DNA of 58,780 nt from Huintestinicola sp050874005 (lineage in GTDB: Bacteria; Bacillota; Clostridia; Oscillospirales; Ruminococcaceae), in assembly GCF_050874005.1 (NCBI RefSeq), contig NZ_JBNMJV010000017.1:1-58780 (forward strand). The letters are read 5' to 3'. A program made the translations under genes and the position numbers. Position 1 is the stretch's first letter; each line of letters begins with the position of its first letter. The notes beneath the pieces are model-generated. The model worked only from the letters and a program-made list of their open reading frames with translations. It made no database searches and had not been told where the DNA came from. Positions 7,688 to 16,526 of this stretch are shown one piece after another.

Positions 7688-8464
7688 TCAGCCGTTTACA
7701 GCAGCCTGAACGATGGTGTTGAAGTCCTCAGCCTTGAGGGAAGCGCCGCCGATAAGTCCGCCGTCAACGTTGGGCTTTGCAAGAAGCTCAGCGCAGTTCT
7801 TAGCGTTCATAGAGCCGCCGTACTGAATTGTAACAGCGTCAGCGGTAGCAGCGTCATAAAGCTTTGCAAGAACGCCTCTGATGAAGCCGCAAACTTCCTC
7901 AGCCTGATCTGCTGTAGCGGTCTTGCCTGTGCCGATAGCCCATACAGGCTCGTAAGCGATAACGGTCTTCTTAACGTCCTCTGCGGAAACATCGTAAAGA
8001 TCAAGCTTGATCTGACGTGCGATAACTTCCTCTGTAATGCCGCACTCTCTCTCCCAGAGAAGCTCGCCTACGCATACGATAGGCTTAAGACCTGCAGCAA
8101 GAGCAGCCTTTGTTCTCTTGTTAACGGTCTCGTCTGTCTCGCCGAAGTACTGACGTCTCTCGGAGTGACCGATAACAACGTACTCAACGCCAAGCTCTGT
8201 GAGCATATCAGCGGAGATCTCTCCTGTGAATGCGCCGCTCTTTTCAAAGTGAACGTTCTCTGCGCCAACCTTTACATTGGAGCCTGCGGTGGTGTTTACG
8301 GCAGTCTCAAGGTTTGTGAAAGGAACGCAGGCAATGACCTCGACCTTGCCCTCAGCATTTGCAACGAGGGGCTTGATTGCTTCGAGAAGCTCCTTAGCCT
8401 CGGGGCGGGTCTTGTTCATCTTCCAGTTTCCTGCGATGATAGCTTTTCTGAGATTCTTGTTCAT
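7688..8464 (-). CDS. tpiA: Triosephosphate isomerase
   Basis: Interconverts dihydroxyacetone phosphate and glyceraldehyde 3-phosphate. Length 258 fits a TIM barrel. Catalytic residues are visible: Lys15 (GNWKMNKT), His100 (VIGHSERR), Glu172 (AYEPVWAIGTGKTA), and the phosphate loop YGGSMN near 215. ATG start with AAGGAG upstream. First gene of a probable tpiA-gpmI operon driven by the promoter at 8522-8550. Confidence 0.97.
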   Translation of the reverse strand: MNKNLRKAIIAGNWKMNKTRPEAKELLEAIKPLVANAEGKVEVIACVPFTNLETAVNTTAGSNVKVGAENVHFEKSGAFTGEISADMLTELGVEYVVIGHSERRQYFGETDETVNKRTKAALAAGLKPIVCVGELLWERECGITEEVIARQIKLDLYDVSAEDVKKTVIAYEPVWAIGTGKTATADQAEEVCGFIRGVLAKLYDAATADAVTIQYGGSMNAKNCAELLAKPNVDGGLIGGASLKAEDFNTIVQAAVNG

Positions 8465-8521
8465 AGTGATTAACTCCTTATATTTTATATTAGTATATTA
8501 AACAATACCAGACCATTTATT

Positions 8522-8550
8522 ATTGTATCACGATTTGCGGATTTTGTCAA
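8522..8550 (-). promoter_or_regulatory. tpiA-gpmI promoter
   Basis: On the minus strand: TTGACA (8550-8545), 17-base spacer, TACAAT (8527-8522). Near-consensus vegetative promoter about 58 bases before the tpiA start. Confidence 0.7.
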
Positions 8551-8581
8551 TATCGGCGGAAAATATTTGTGGCGGATAAAG

Positions 8582-10180
8582 TTATTTTCTGAGATTGTCA
8601 AGCTCTGCATTCACGCTTGCCGCAACCGCAGGGTCGGGGAGGAACAGGGAATCATATCTGAAAAAGGCATAGCCTGCATTGTAGATGTCCGTCAGATCAC
8701 GCTGTCTTGCAAGGATATCGGTCGAATTTATCCATTCCGAGCTGCCTGAGCCCGCATATTTGTCCTCGGTGCCCGATTTGTATGCGGCGAGGCCGATAAC
8801 AAGCTTTACATCGGGGCTTGTGACCAGCTTGTCCCATTTGTCCACCGTTTCCGCATAGGGCAGGGCAGAGTTGTCAAAGCCGAAATATATCTGAGGACAG
8901 ATGTAGTCGCAGCAGCCCGAGGTGCTGCCCCAGGTGTAAATGTCCGCATAAAGCTCATTGTAATTGTTGTCCGTATTGCCCTGGGGGGATATGCCGAAAA
9001 GAGCCTTGGGATTTGCTGAATGAACTGCCTCGTACATCTTTCTGACCATTTTGGTAACGTTGTCCCTGCGCCAGTCCGCAAGGCTCAGAGAGTTGCCGCT
9101 GGCTGCATAGGCGGCGCTGTCAAATGAAGCGTCGGTGGTGGGGTAGAAATAATCGTCTATCTGTATTCCGTCCACGTTGTAGGCGGTGACTATCTCGCTT
9201 ATGCCGTCGCAGATAAGGGAAACGGTTTCGGCATATGCAGGGTTCAAGTACCATCTTCCCGAGGAGTTGACGATGTATTTGCCGTTCTTTGAGGGGTCGT
9301 TGTACCACTCACCGATCTTATAGCTTTCGGGATAGCTTTTCATCTGAGTATCGGTCATAAGGCGCATTGGATTTATCCAGGCGTGAATGGAAAGTCCTCT
9401 GTCGTGGGCGGATTTTACAGCTATCTCAAGTGGGTCATAATCTCCCGTGAGCCTGTCTCCTTTTGGGAAAAGGGAGGAGTTATAATATGCGTCTCCATAG
9501 ACACGGACCTGAAAATATACGGTGTTGCAGCCTAAAGCGGCAATGTTGTCAAAGCAGGCGTTAAGAGCCTTTGTAAACTCAGCCTCGTCTGCCCCACGCA
9601 TAATGCGGTCGTATTCGAGGTAGGACACCCACACAGCCTTCTGACGGTCAAAGTTCAGAGGGTAATATCCGCTTTGAGGATAGTAGCTTTCTGTTACGGG
9701 CGAAACGCTTTCTGCCGATGTGCTTTCCGTGCTTTCGGGGAGGGGGGGTATGGTAACTACTGTAATTGAGGGAGCGGTGGCGGCGGGTGCTGCCGATGTG
9801 GTCTCGGGGGGGAGCGTGCCGGGAATAAACACCGTTTCCGAAACCGTTTCGGAAGATTTTTTGGTTTCCGTTTCGGTCTCGGTGGGTATTGCTGTGACTG
9901 CTTCGGAAACGGGAGCGGCTGTCTCGCTTTCGGCTGATGTTACGGAAAGATCTGAGGTCTCAGCCTTGGATATGACTGTTTCGGAGGTGATAACAGATGG
10001 GGTCTCCGAAGCTGTGGTAATGCTTTGCTCCGTAAAAGCAGTTATGGGTAAGCTTTCCGTTTCGGCAATAACGTCCGTTTCATAGTAGCTGTCGGGCAGC
10101 TCGTCCGTTACCTGCGAACAGCCGCATATCAGAGCGGCAGTTATCATTACTATTGATATTGGTCTCAGAATTTTTTTCAT
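8582..10180 (-). CDS. Lipoprotein with GH10-like (GHL10/DUF187) glycosidase domain
   Basis: Begins with a lipoprotein signal (basic MKKILRP, hydrophobic stretch, lipobox-like ALICGC at about residues 18-23), so it should be anchored on the outer face of the membrane. A long Ser/Thr/Glu/Pro linker (about 25-165) precedes a catalytic-type TIM barrel of the GHL10/DUF187 family (about 175-525), with AVWVSYLEYD, NTVYFQVRVYGDA, IHAWINPMR and DGIQIDDYFYP. The acidic cluster IQIDDYFYP is the usual active-site strand of this family. Likely acts on peptidoglycan or other wall glycans; the substrate is not shown. ATG 10180 is chosen over an open frame reaching 10252, because GAAAGGAC lies about 10 bases upstream and the signal peptide starts there. 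Confidence 0.85.
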   Translation of the reverse strand: MKKILRPISIVMITAALICGCSQVTDELPDSYYETDVIAETESLPITAFTEQSITTASETPSVITSETVISKAETSDLSVTSAESETAAPVSEAVTAIPTETETETKKSSETVSETVFIPGTLPPETTSAAPAATAPSITVVTIPPLPESTESTSAESVSPVTESYYPQSGYYPLNFDRQKAVWVSYLEYDRIMRGADEAEFTKALNACFDNIAALGCNTVYFQVRVYGDAYYNSSLFPKGDRLTGDYDPLEIAVKSAHDRGLSIHAWINPMRLMTDTQMKSYPESYKIGEWYNDPSKNGKYIVNSSGRWYLNPAYAETVSLICDGISEIVTAYNVDGIQIDDYFYPTTDASFDSAAYAASGNSLSLADWRRDNVTKMVRKMYEAVHSANPKALFGISPQGNTDNNYNELYADIYTWGSTSGCCDYICPQIYFGFDNSALPYAETVDKWDKLVTSPDVKLVIGLAAYKSGTEDKYAGSGSSEWINSTDILARQRDLTDIYNAGYAFFRYDSLFLPDPAVAASVNAELDNLRK

Positions 10181-10222
10181 AACACAAGAGTCCTTTCGGG
10201 AATTGCCATTAGATCTGTATAA

Positions 10223-10252
10223 ATTATAACTCATTTTCCATATTCTTGTCAA
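10223..10252 (-). promoter_or_regulatory. Promoter of GHL10 lipoprotein gene
   Basis: Minus-strand TTGACA (10252-10247), 18-base spacer, TATAAT (10228-10223). Confidence 0.6.
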
Positions 10253-10351
10253 TGGTATTACGGATCGGAAAATAATGTAAATGAGTAATTTATGTCGATA
10301 TTGGTTTACAAAAAATTTACATTTAGATTTGCATACACCTTTAAATTAGCC

Positions 10352-10380
10352 TTGACAAAAGGCTTGACGGGTGGTATAAT
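10352..10380 (+). promoter_or_regulatory. Consensus promoter of rpsF-ssb-rpsR
   Basis: Perfect TTGACA (10352-10357), 17-base spacer and perfect TATAAT (10375-10380). Confidence 0.85.
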
Positions 10381-10395
10381 ATTATACGTTATCCT

Positions 10396-10420
10396 CGTCC
10401 ACACAATGAAAGTGCGGGCG
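10396..10420 (+). promoter_or_regulatory. Possible S6:S18 autoregulatory leader hairpin
   Basis: A stem with a mismatch (CGTCCACAC / GTGCGGGCG) lies between the promoter and the rpsF ribosome site. In many bacteria an rpsF leader RNA binds the S6:S18 complex; position and size fit, but I cannot confirm the conserved CCG motif by covariation. Confidence 0.35.
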
Positions 10421-10444
10421 TAATCCAAGAGGAGGTGCTTATAA

Positions 10445-10735
10445 ATGGCAAAAGTAAACGAAACCTATGAAGCAATGGTAGTTTTCAGCCTGAAACAGGG
10501 TGAGGACGGCATCAAGGCTCTCACAGAGAAGTTCAAGGGTATGATGGCAGAGGCAGGTACTGTTGAGTCCGTTGACGAGTGGGGCAAGAAGAAGCTTGCT
10601 TACGAGATCGACGACCAGACAGAGGGCTACTATGTTCTCTATTCCTTCACATCTGCTCCTGATTTCCCCGCTGAGCTTGACCGTGTGCTCAAGATCACAG
10701 AGGGCGTTATGCGTTCACTGATCACTGTTAAGTGA
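10445..10735 (+). CDS. rpsF: 30S ribosomal protein S6
   Basis: Protein of 96 residues with the S6 fold sequence: YEAMVVFSL, DEWGKKKLAYEI, EGYYVLYSF. It binds 16S rRNA with S18 in the platform of the small subunit. ATG behind GAGGAGG. First gene of the conserved rpsF-ssb-rpsR cluster; ssb follows after 24 bases. Confidence 0.97.
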   Translation: MAKVNETYEAMVVFSLKQGEDGIKALTEKFKGMMAEAGTVESVDEWGKKKLAYEIDDQTEGYYVLYSFTSAPDFPAELDRVLKITEGVMRSLITVK

Positions 10736-10759
10736 TCCAACTAAGGAGGCTGATTTGTT

Positions 10760-11305
10760 ATGTTAGGCGCTTGTTCAATCAATAAAGTAATCCTTATGGG
10801 CAGACTTACGTCAGACCCCGAACTCCGTCAGACCCCGAACGGCGTTTCTACCTGTCAGTTTACTGTGGCGATCACAAGAAATTATCAGGGTCAGAACGGC
10901 GAACGTCAGTCTGATTTTATTACCGTTGTCGCTTGGCGACAGACGGCTGAATTTGTCTGCCGCTATTTTACCAAGGGCAGGCTTATCCTCGTTGAGGGCG
11001 AGTTAAGGACCAGAACCTACGACGACAAGCGTTATCCTGAGGTGCGTCACTATGTTACCGAGGTTTATGCGGATAATGTTTCCTTCGGTGAAACAAAAGC
11101 ATCAGCCGGCGGACAGGGCGGCGGATATCAGCAGGGCGGCTATAACAATAATTATCAGCAGAACAACTACGGCAGTCAGGGAGGCTATTCACAGCCTGCT
11201 CAGGGACAGCCCGCATATCAGCAGTCTGCTCCCGCTCCTTCGGTCTCTGTTGGAGATCTGAGCGATTTTGAGGAGGTAATCAGCGACAGCGATCTGCCGT
11301 TCTGA
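10760..11305 (+). CDS. ssb: Single-stranded DNA-binding protein
   Basis: An OB-fold domain (about residues 6-108: NKVILMGRLTSDPELR, FTVAITRN, DFITVVAWRQTAEF, GRLILVEGEL) protects single-stranded DNA. A Gly/Gln/Asn-rich linker (about 115-160) follows, then the acidic C-terminal tip ISDSDLPF that docks replication and repair partners. Five residues precede the usual SINKV start; ATG 10760 has AAGGAGG at the right distance, so this short extension looks real. Middle gene of the rpsF operon. Confidence 0.96.
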   Translation: MLGACSINKVILMGRLTSDPELRQTPNGVSTCQFTVAITRNYQGQNGERQSDFITVVAWRQTAEFVCRYFTKGRLILVEGELRTRTYDDKRYPEVRHYVTEVYADNVSFGETKASAGGQGGGYQQGGYNNNYQQNNYGSQGGYSQPAQGQPAYQQSAPAPSVSVGDLSDFEEVISDSDLPF

Positions 11306-11350
11306 TAACCCTGACAGATTACCATTATTCTATAATAAGGAGGTTTCATT

Positions 11351-11599
11351 ATGGAAAAGGATAGAGAAAGAGCTCCCCGCGGCGCAAAGAGAACCCGTAA
11401 GAAGGTTTGTATGTTCTGCGCTGACAGAGTGGAGAAGATAGATTACAAGGATACCGCAAAGCTCAAGAAATGTATGACCGAGCGTTCCAAGATTCTTCCC
11501 AGAAGAGTTACAGGCACTTGTGCTTACCACCAGAGAGAGCTTACTGTAGCTATCAAGAGAGCAAGACATATCGCTCTTCTTCCTTACGTTTCCGACTGA
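11351..11599 (+). CDS. rpsR: 30S ribosomal protein S18
   Basis: Protein of 82 residues with the S18 core (KVCMFCADRVEKIDYKD, RRVTGTCAYHQRELTVAIKRARHIALLPY). The CxxC plus the CAYH site could bind zinc. AAGGAGG upstream of ATG. Last gene of the operon, closed by a terminator at 11658-11688. Confidence 0.97.
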   Translation: MEKDRERAPRGAKRTRKKVCMFCADRVEKIDYKDTAKLKKCMTERSKILPRRVTGTCAYHQRELTVAIKRARHIALLPYVSD

Positions 11600-11657
11600 T
11601 CAGAAACGTTTTTCAAAGCCCGGCTCATATGACAGGCTGAGATATTTATGTGTTATC

Positions 11658-11688
11658 AAACCGCTTTTGAAGTATTCAAAAGCGGTTT
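11658..11688 (+). terminator. Terminator of rpsF-ssb-rpsR
   Basis: Arms AAACCGCTTTTGA and TCAAAAGCGGTTT around a five-base loop, then a T run. The IS element begins 15 bases later. Confidence 0.8.
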
Positions 11689-11702
11689 TTGCTTTTAAAA
11701 TT

Positions 11703-13149
11703 CTTAACTTTCCCCAAAATCAACCGCCCAATGTTGAAAAAACCACGCAGGCAAGGGAAAAACAGGCTTAAATATTTTGAAAAAAGGTCAAAAAAATAGT
11801 GCAATATCATCTCCGATATGTTATAATGTTAATAACCACAAAAACATCAGCAAAAGGAGTGTATTGCACTATGATTAATTATACCACACTTAACAGCAAT
11901 TTGAAAAGGGGGATTTTGAATTTTTCAGAAAAAATTTCAAAAAAGTTCAGCCGTCCTGTTATGAAATTTATCTGTAATATGATTTTCGGTATACTTGCTT
12001 CAAAAAGCTGTCTGTTATCGAAAATAGGCAGAAATCTCAACGAGAAAATTCCTCTCCAAAAAACAGTTACTCGTCTGTCAAGAAATCTGAATGAATTTGA
12101 CGGCGGTGAAGAACTATTTCAAGCATATCTGAAATCAATAAAAAATTGTTTCGATGAAAAAAGTGTGCTGATAATTGACGGCTCTGATATTACCAAGCCC
12201 GCCAGCAAAGAGCTTGAAGGCTTATGCGAGATAAGGGACGGCAGCACAGGCGAGATAGGCATTGGATATCACACATTAGGAGCAGCAGTATTATCGGACA
12301 GGAAGCTGCCTTACGGAGTATACAGCAGAATATATTCATCAACAGAAAAAGGTTTTGTCAGCGAGGATAATGAGGTTTTAAAGTGCTTTGAATATCTTAG
12401 CAATCATTTTTCCAAATCCAATATCCGCACTATGGACAGAGGATATGACTGCAACAGGTATTACGAATATTTCATAAATCATAATGAAAAGTTTATCATC
12501 AGAGCAAAGAAAAACCGCAATGTTATCTACAAGGGTAAAACAGTAAATATTCTTGAACTCACAAATCGGTTTAAGGGCAAATACAAGCTTGAATAAAAAG
12601 ATAAAAGCGGAAGGAAAAGCAGTGTAAAGGTCAGCATTATTCCCATAAGACTGTGCGAGTTTAGAAATACCGAGCTTAATCTTGTAATGGTTTATGGTTT
12701 CGATAAAATACCGATGATGCTGATTACAAATCTGAAAAGCGATGACAAGCGTATCTGTACAACGATCTGCAAGGTATATCTGATGAGATGGAGGATAGAA
12801 GAATATTTCAAATTCAAGAAGCAGAACTTTGATTTTGAAAATATCAGGGTTCAATCCTTGAAATCAATCAGAAATCTTGATCTACTGCTTACGATCGCTA
12901 TCGGATATATCGCAGAAATATCGGGAAAGCCTGAAAACATCAAACTGCGTGCGGAAATTATTGAGGTTTCCAAGCGCTTATTTGGTGTGCCCAATTTTTT
13001 ATATTACGCCGTTGCAGACGGCATCTTTGAGATTTTAAAGACTGTTAAATCGGGTATTCATAGGTTCTTTTCCTTGCCGGAAAGCAGCGGACAATTATCA
13101 TTATTTTCCAGTTATGAGGTGTCAAGACTGAATTTTGGGGAAACTTAAG
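11703..13149 (+). mobile_element. IS4-family insertion sequence, 1447 bp
   Basis: Ends are inverted repeats of about 18 bp: CTTAACTTTCCCCAAAAT at 11703-11720 and, on the other strand from 13149, CTTAAGTTTCCCCAAAAT, with one mismatch. Flanked by an exact 10-bp duplication, so the insertion is recent or well preserved. One transposase frame fills the element; it is broken by one stop codon. The stop codon of the transposase lies within the right inverted repeat. The IS sits between the rpsR terminator and the promoter of the HD-GYP gene, and interrupts neither. Confidence 0.9.
11871..13148 (+). pseudogene. IS4-family transposase split by one in-frame TAA
   Basis: A single frame runs 426 codons from ATG 11871 (AAAGGAG upstream) to TAA 13146-13148, but carries one TAA at 12594-12596. 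DDE-type landmarks are on both sides: LIIDGSDITKP (first Asp), IRTMDRGYD (second Asp) before the stop, and YLMRWRIEEYFKFKK with the YREK-like signature (Glu) after it. The sequence on both sides is otherwise coherent (…GKYKLE stop KDKSGRK…), so this is a nonsense change, not a frameshift. The element could move only with a trans-acting or readthrough transposase. Confidence 0.85.
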
Positions 13150-13162
13150 TTTTAAAATTATG

Positions 13163-13191
13163 TTGACTTTTTTGACGGTTTATGATATAAT
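13163..13191 (+). promoter_or_regulatory. Promoter of HD-GYP gene
   Basis: TTGACT (13163-13168), 17-base spacer, TATAAT (13186-13191). It starts four bases after the IS target duplication, so the IS left it intact. Confidence 0.65.
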
Positions 13192-13239
13192 TTATTTAGC
13201 TGAAGTGACAATAAATTACCATATGGAGATTTGCCAATT

Positions 13240-14958
13240 ATGGTGACCATATATTATTCCGCAGCTCTTGCGCTGTCGGTGATCTTCTTTATGATACTTT
13301 GGTCTATCGGGCATAATCAGAACATCTCGTCTCTGCTTATGTCCTTTGTCTGCGTTATCCTGCATAACGGCGGCTGTCTTGCGCTGTCATTCTCCCAAAA
13401 TGTTGAGGAGGCAATGCTTGCAAACAGGATAATTTATCTTGCCGCCACCTTTCTTCCCTTTTTTCTGCTGCTGAATATCTGTCATCTTCTGAGGGCCCAT
13501 ATAGGCGGACGAACGATGCTGATAATGGCTCTGATAAATTTTGTGGTACTGTGCTTAACGTTTACAGCAGGCTATAACGACTGGTATTATAAAAGCGTTT
13601 CTATAGACAGGTCGGGAGGATATACTGTACTTGTTAAGGAATACGGTCCGCTGCACAGTGTTTTTATCATTATGCTGGCAGGATATGTTCTGGCAATGAT
13701 GGCAATTATGATAGTCGCATTGTTCAGACAGCAGAGATGTTCCTATAAGTATGCTTCTGTGCTGTTGGTTTCGGTGCTTATCACCTTTGCTTCATATTTT
13801 GGTCAGAGGCGTATAGGTATAAAAGTGGAGGCTACTGCGTATGTTTACCTCATTGAGGAAGTGGTCATTCTGCTGATCTTCAGGCGTATGGTTATGTACG
13901 ATGTTTCAAAGGTTGTGTCGGATAATCTGGAGCAGTCGGAAAACAGCGGTTATATCATCTTCAACAGGAAAAAGCAGTTTATGGGCTGCAACAATGCTGC
14001 AAAGCGGTTCCTTCCCGAGCTGAGAAGCCTGCTCATTGACCACACCATTCCCGAGGAGAATGCTTATCTTTATGAAAATATCGGCTCAAATCTCAAAGAC
14101 GAGAGCAGATATGTTTATTATCTGAAGCGTGGGGACAGAGAATTCAAGATACAGATCAGCCCTGCTTACCGTGACAACAAAACCGAATGGACAGGCTATG
14201 TTGTGGAGATCACCGATGATACGGGTCAGAGGGATTATATCCATCTGCTTAATAATTATAACGACGAGCTTTCTAAGTCAGTTAAGGAGCAGACTGCTCA
14301 TATCCGCAAGATGCAGGACAAGCTTATTCTCGGAATGGCGGATATGGTCGAAGGCAGAGACAGCAGCACAGGCGGTCATATCAAGCGTACAAGCGAGGTC
14401 ATAGGCATTTTTACCGAGGAGCTGCGCAGGGGAGAGAGCGGAATGGAGCTTTCAGACGAGTTCCTTGACAACGTTGTAAAAGCGGCACCTATGCACGATC
14501 TGGGTAAAATTGCCATTGATGATGATATTCTCAGAAAACCCGGCAAATTTACTCCGGAGGAATTTGAGATAATGAAAACTCATTCCGCAAAGGGCGCAGA
14601 GATCATCAGAAAGATACTCGACGGTGCAGAGTCGGAGTAGTTTGCCGACATTGCGGTTAATATCGCTCATTACCACCACGAAAAATGGAATGGTCAGGGC
14701 TATCCCGACCATCTTTCGGGTGAGGATATCCCTGTGGAAGCGAGAATTATGGCGCTGGCAGACGTTTTTGACGCTCTTGTGAGCAAGCGGTGCTACAAGG
14801 ACGCTATGAGCTACAGCAGGGCTTTCGGGATAATCGAGGAGTCCCTTGGGGAGCATTTCGACCCTGTTCTCGGAAAAGAGTTCCTGAAATGCCGTCCTAT
14901 GCTGGAGAGCTATTACAACGAGTCCCTTAATATTAGTGAGGAAGTTAAAGCTGGGTAA
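13240..14958 (+). pseudogene. 7TM-PAS-HD-GYP signalling protein, broken by one TAG
   Basis: An N-terminal module of about seven membrane helices (residues 1-215, histidine-kinase 7TM type) is followed by a PAS-like region (about 225-330) and an HD-GYP phosphodiesterase domain (about 355-550), expected to cleave cyclic di-GMP. The HD motif is in APMHDLGKIAIDD, and the GYP-type motif is in HYHHEKWNGQGYPDHLSG. A TAG at 14638-14640 falls between them, in DGAESE*FADIAVNIAHYHH. The frame continues without change to TAA at 14956, so one tyrosine-type codon probably mutated to TAG. The product ending there would lack most of the catalytic domain. ATG 13240 has GGAG 11 bases upstream; TTG 13231 is the alternative. 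Confidence 0.85.
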
Positions 14959-14977
14959 ATAATTTACAATTTATCCA

Positions 14978-15006
14978 TTGACATTCAGGAACGGATGTGC
15001 TATAAT
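14978..15006 (+). promoter_or_regulatory. Perfect consensus promoter with no gene downstream
   Basis: TTGACA (14978-14983), 17-base spacer, TATAAT (15001-15006). Transcription should start near 15013 and meet the terminator hairpin 15020-15050 almost at once. Confidence 0.5.
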
Positions 15007-15019
15007 ATAAGAAATAATT

Positions 15020-15050
15020 AAGGCTGCCGGAAAGTGCTTTCGGCAGCCTT
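15020..15050. terminator. Bidirectional terminator
   Basis: Arms AAGGCTGCCG and CGGCAGCCTT with an 11-base loop, between the convergent HD-GYP and lipoprotein genes; on minus it is followed by AATTATTT. Confidence 0.75.
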
Positions 15051-15055
15051 AGTTA

Positions 15056-15757
15056 TCATAACTTCTCTATCTCAAGAACACGTATCAGATTGTTTACATC
15101 GTCAAGGGGGAGGTTGTTGATGTAGATACGGTCAGTTTTTAGCTTTACACGCATTACTGCTTCTTTTTCAAAGGTCTCTTCGGGGGGATAGCCAAGCATT
15201 CCGAGGGTTTCCTCAAGATTATCGGCTGCAAACCAGAGGGTGCGTCCATCGGTGGAGGCTTTGGGGAATGATGCGGCGTCATCGGGGACGAATGCGGCTT
15301 CAAGCTCATCGGTCAGCTCGCTTATGTGAATGGTGAGGGTGCCCTCAAATTCCCTTGGTTCCGAGGAAAAACGGGACTGAAAGGAGCCGCTGTCATTTGA
15401 GAACATAAGAAAGCTGTCCATTGTCCAGCCCAGAAATTCGTTTCCCACTTCAAGGCTCACCGCTTCTCCGCTGCCGTCTGCTGCACGGAAGGTAAGCTCC
15501 TCGCCGTCTTTAAGGGGCAGCACCTTATTGGCAGTTCCGCCCTCAGAGTTATTCTGCGGCTCATTATGCTCAATGTAATAAGTGGATTTTGCTGAATATT
15601 TTATCTCGGGTTCCTCCTCGGGAACGGTGGTCACCGAAGAAGCAGAGGTATCGGGGGAAAGCTGTGCTTCGGTCTCAGTTTCGTCACCGCCTTCATTTTT
15701 GGAGCAGCCGCACATCAGAAGCAGGGCAAGGAGCGCCGCTGTGTATTTTATTTTCAT
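15056..15757 (-). CDS. Hypothetical lipoprotein
   Basis: Protein of 233 residues with a lipoprotein signal peptide (MKIKYTAALLALLLMCGC; acylated Cys at about 18), then an acidic Glu/Ser/Thr linker (about 20-52) and a soluble domain I do not recognise. It should be anchored on the outer membrane face. Last gene of an apparent three-gene minus-strand unit after the cellulase and the nuclease-like protein (18-base gap). Start ATG 15757 with AAAGGAC upstream. Confidence 0.75.
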   Translation of the reverse strand: MKIKYTAALLALLLMCGCSKNEGGDETETEAQLSPDTSASSVTTVPEEEPEIKYSAKSTYYIEHNEPQNNSEGGTANKVLPLKDGEELTFRAADGSGEAVSLEVGNEFLGWTMDSFLMFSNDSGSFQSRFSSEPREFEGTLTIHISELTDELEAAFVPDDAASFPKASTDGRTLWFAADNLEETLGMLGYPPEETFEKEAVMRVKLKTDRIYINNLPLDDVNNLIRVLEIEKL

Positions 15758-15775
15758 ATCAAAACCGTCCTTTTA

Positions 15776-16525
15776 TCAGTTATGAAATCTGTAGGTGTAG
15801 GCATTGCCTTTTTTGCCCGTTCTCGTTACGACTCCGCCACGGAAAAGGGCTGAGAGGGCAAGCCCGGCGGTCTCACGGGAAATGTTTGCCGAATGTGCCA
15901 GATCCTCGGTGGTGTAATCTTCCTCAAAAAGGCAGGGGATAAGCTGTTCCCAGTCACGGGGGGAGTTTATGTATATTTCATCTGTGAGGGCGGTGGGAAC
16001 TCTGTCTATGACCGAAAGTCTGCCACGCCGCCGCTTTTTTCGTCCCACGCTTTCGGGCGGAGTACGCAGCTCGTCCGCTTCGAGAAGGGTTATTATGAAG
16101 CTGAGATTTTCATAAGTAAGATATTCGGCGATGGGGAAAAGGTTCGGGAATATTTCATAAGCCGTTTCTTTCAGGGGAGAGGTCCGGCGGCTTTTTACCT
16201 CGCCTGTTTCGCCGTCAAGGGTGATTATCCGCTTCTTGGTGAAAACGGGATAGACCACCGTTACCCTTGAAACGGGGAGAAAGGCTTTCAGCTTTTCCTT
16301 GAGAGAGGAAAAATGCCCCGTCTGTATCTCGATTATGCCGTTTTCGCCCACGATATCCGCAATGTAGCCGCCTATTTTCTGCTCCTGTGAGTCGTGGAAA
16401 GGTTCATAGTAATTTTTCAGAACTGCGTGGACACTCTTTTCGCCCTTTGTGCCTATTCCCTTAATAAGTCTGCCGCCCGAATAAACGGTGCGGCAGGCTT
16501 CGTCAAACTTTATTTTATCGGGCAT
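15776..16525 (-). CDS. Hypothetical protein, possible nuclease-like fold plus winged helix
   Basis: About 249 residues from ATG 16525. This start is chosen because a GAGGA site precedes it and it lies one base after the TGA stop of the cellulase gene, which implies translational coupling; the open frame extends much further upstream but only inside that gene. The N-terminal part (IGTKGEKSVHAVLKNYYEP, IGGYIADIVGENGIIEIQTG) has the Asp and Glu-x-Gln pattern of PD-(D/E)XK nucleases. The C-terminal 80 residues (TTEDLAHSANISRETAGLALSALFRGGVVTR) look like a winged helix. I recognise it only as a conserved clostridial hypothetical family; the function is inferred. Confidence 0.65.
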   Translation of the reverse strand: MPDKIKFDEACRTVYSGGRLIKGIGTKGEKSVHAVLKNYYEPFHDSQEQKIGGYIADIVGENGIIEIQTGHFSSLKEKLKAFLPVSRVTVVYPVFTKKRIITLDGETGEVKSRRTSPLKETAYEIFPNLFPIAEYLTYENLSFIITLLEADELRTPPESVGRKKRRRGRLSVIDRVPTALTDEIYINSPRDWEQLIPCLFEEDYTTEDLAHSANISRETAGLALSALFRGGVVTRTGKKGNAYTYRFHN

Positions 16526-16526
16526 A

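Larger units (their letters stand above)
11693..13159. repeat. 10-bp target-site duplication flanking the IS
   Basis: TTTTAAAATT is present at 11693-11702 and again at 13150-13159, immediately outside the terminal inverted repeats. A 10-bp duplication suits IS4-family transposition. Confidence 0.85.

Noticed and set aside
10396..10440. rpsF leader considered as another riboswitch
   Set aside because: Position, promoter and operon fit the known ribosomal-protein leader better; only a simple hairpin is visible.
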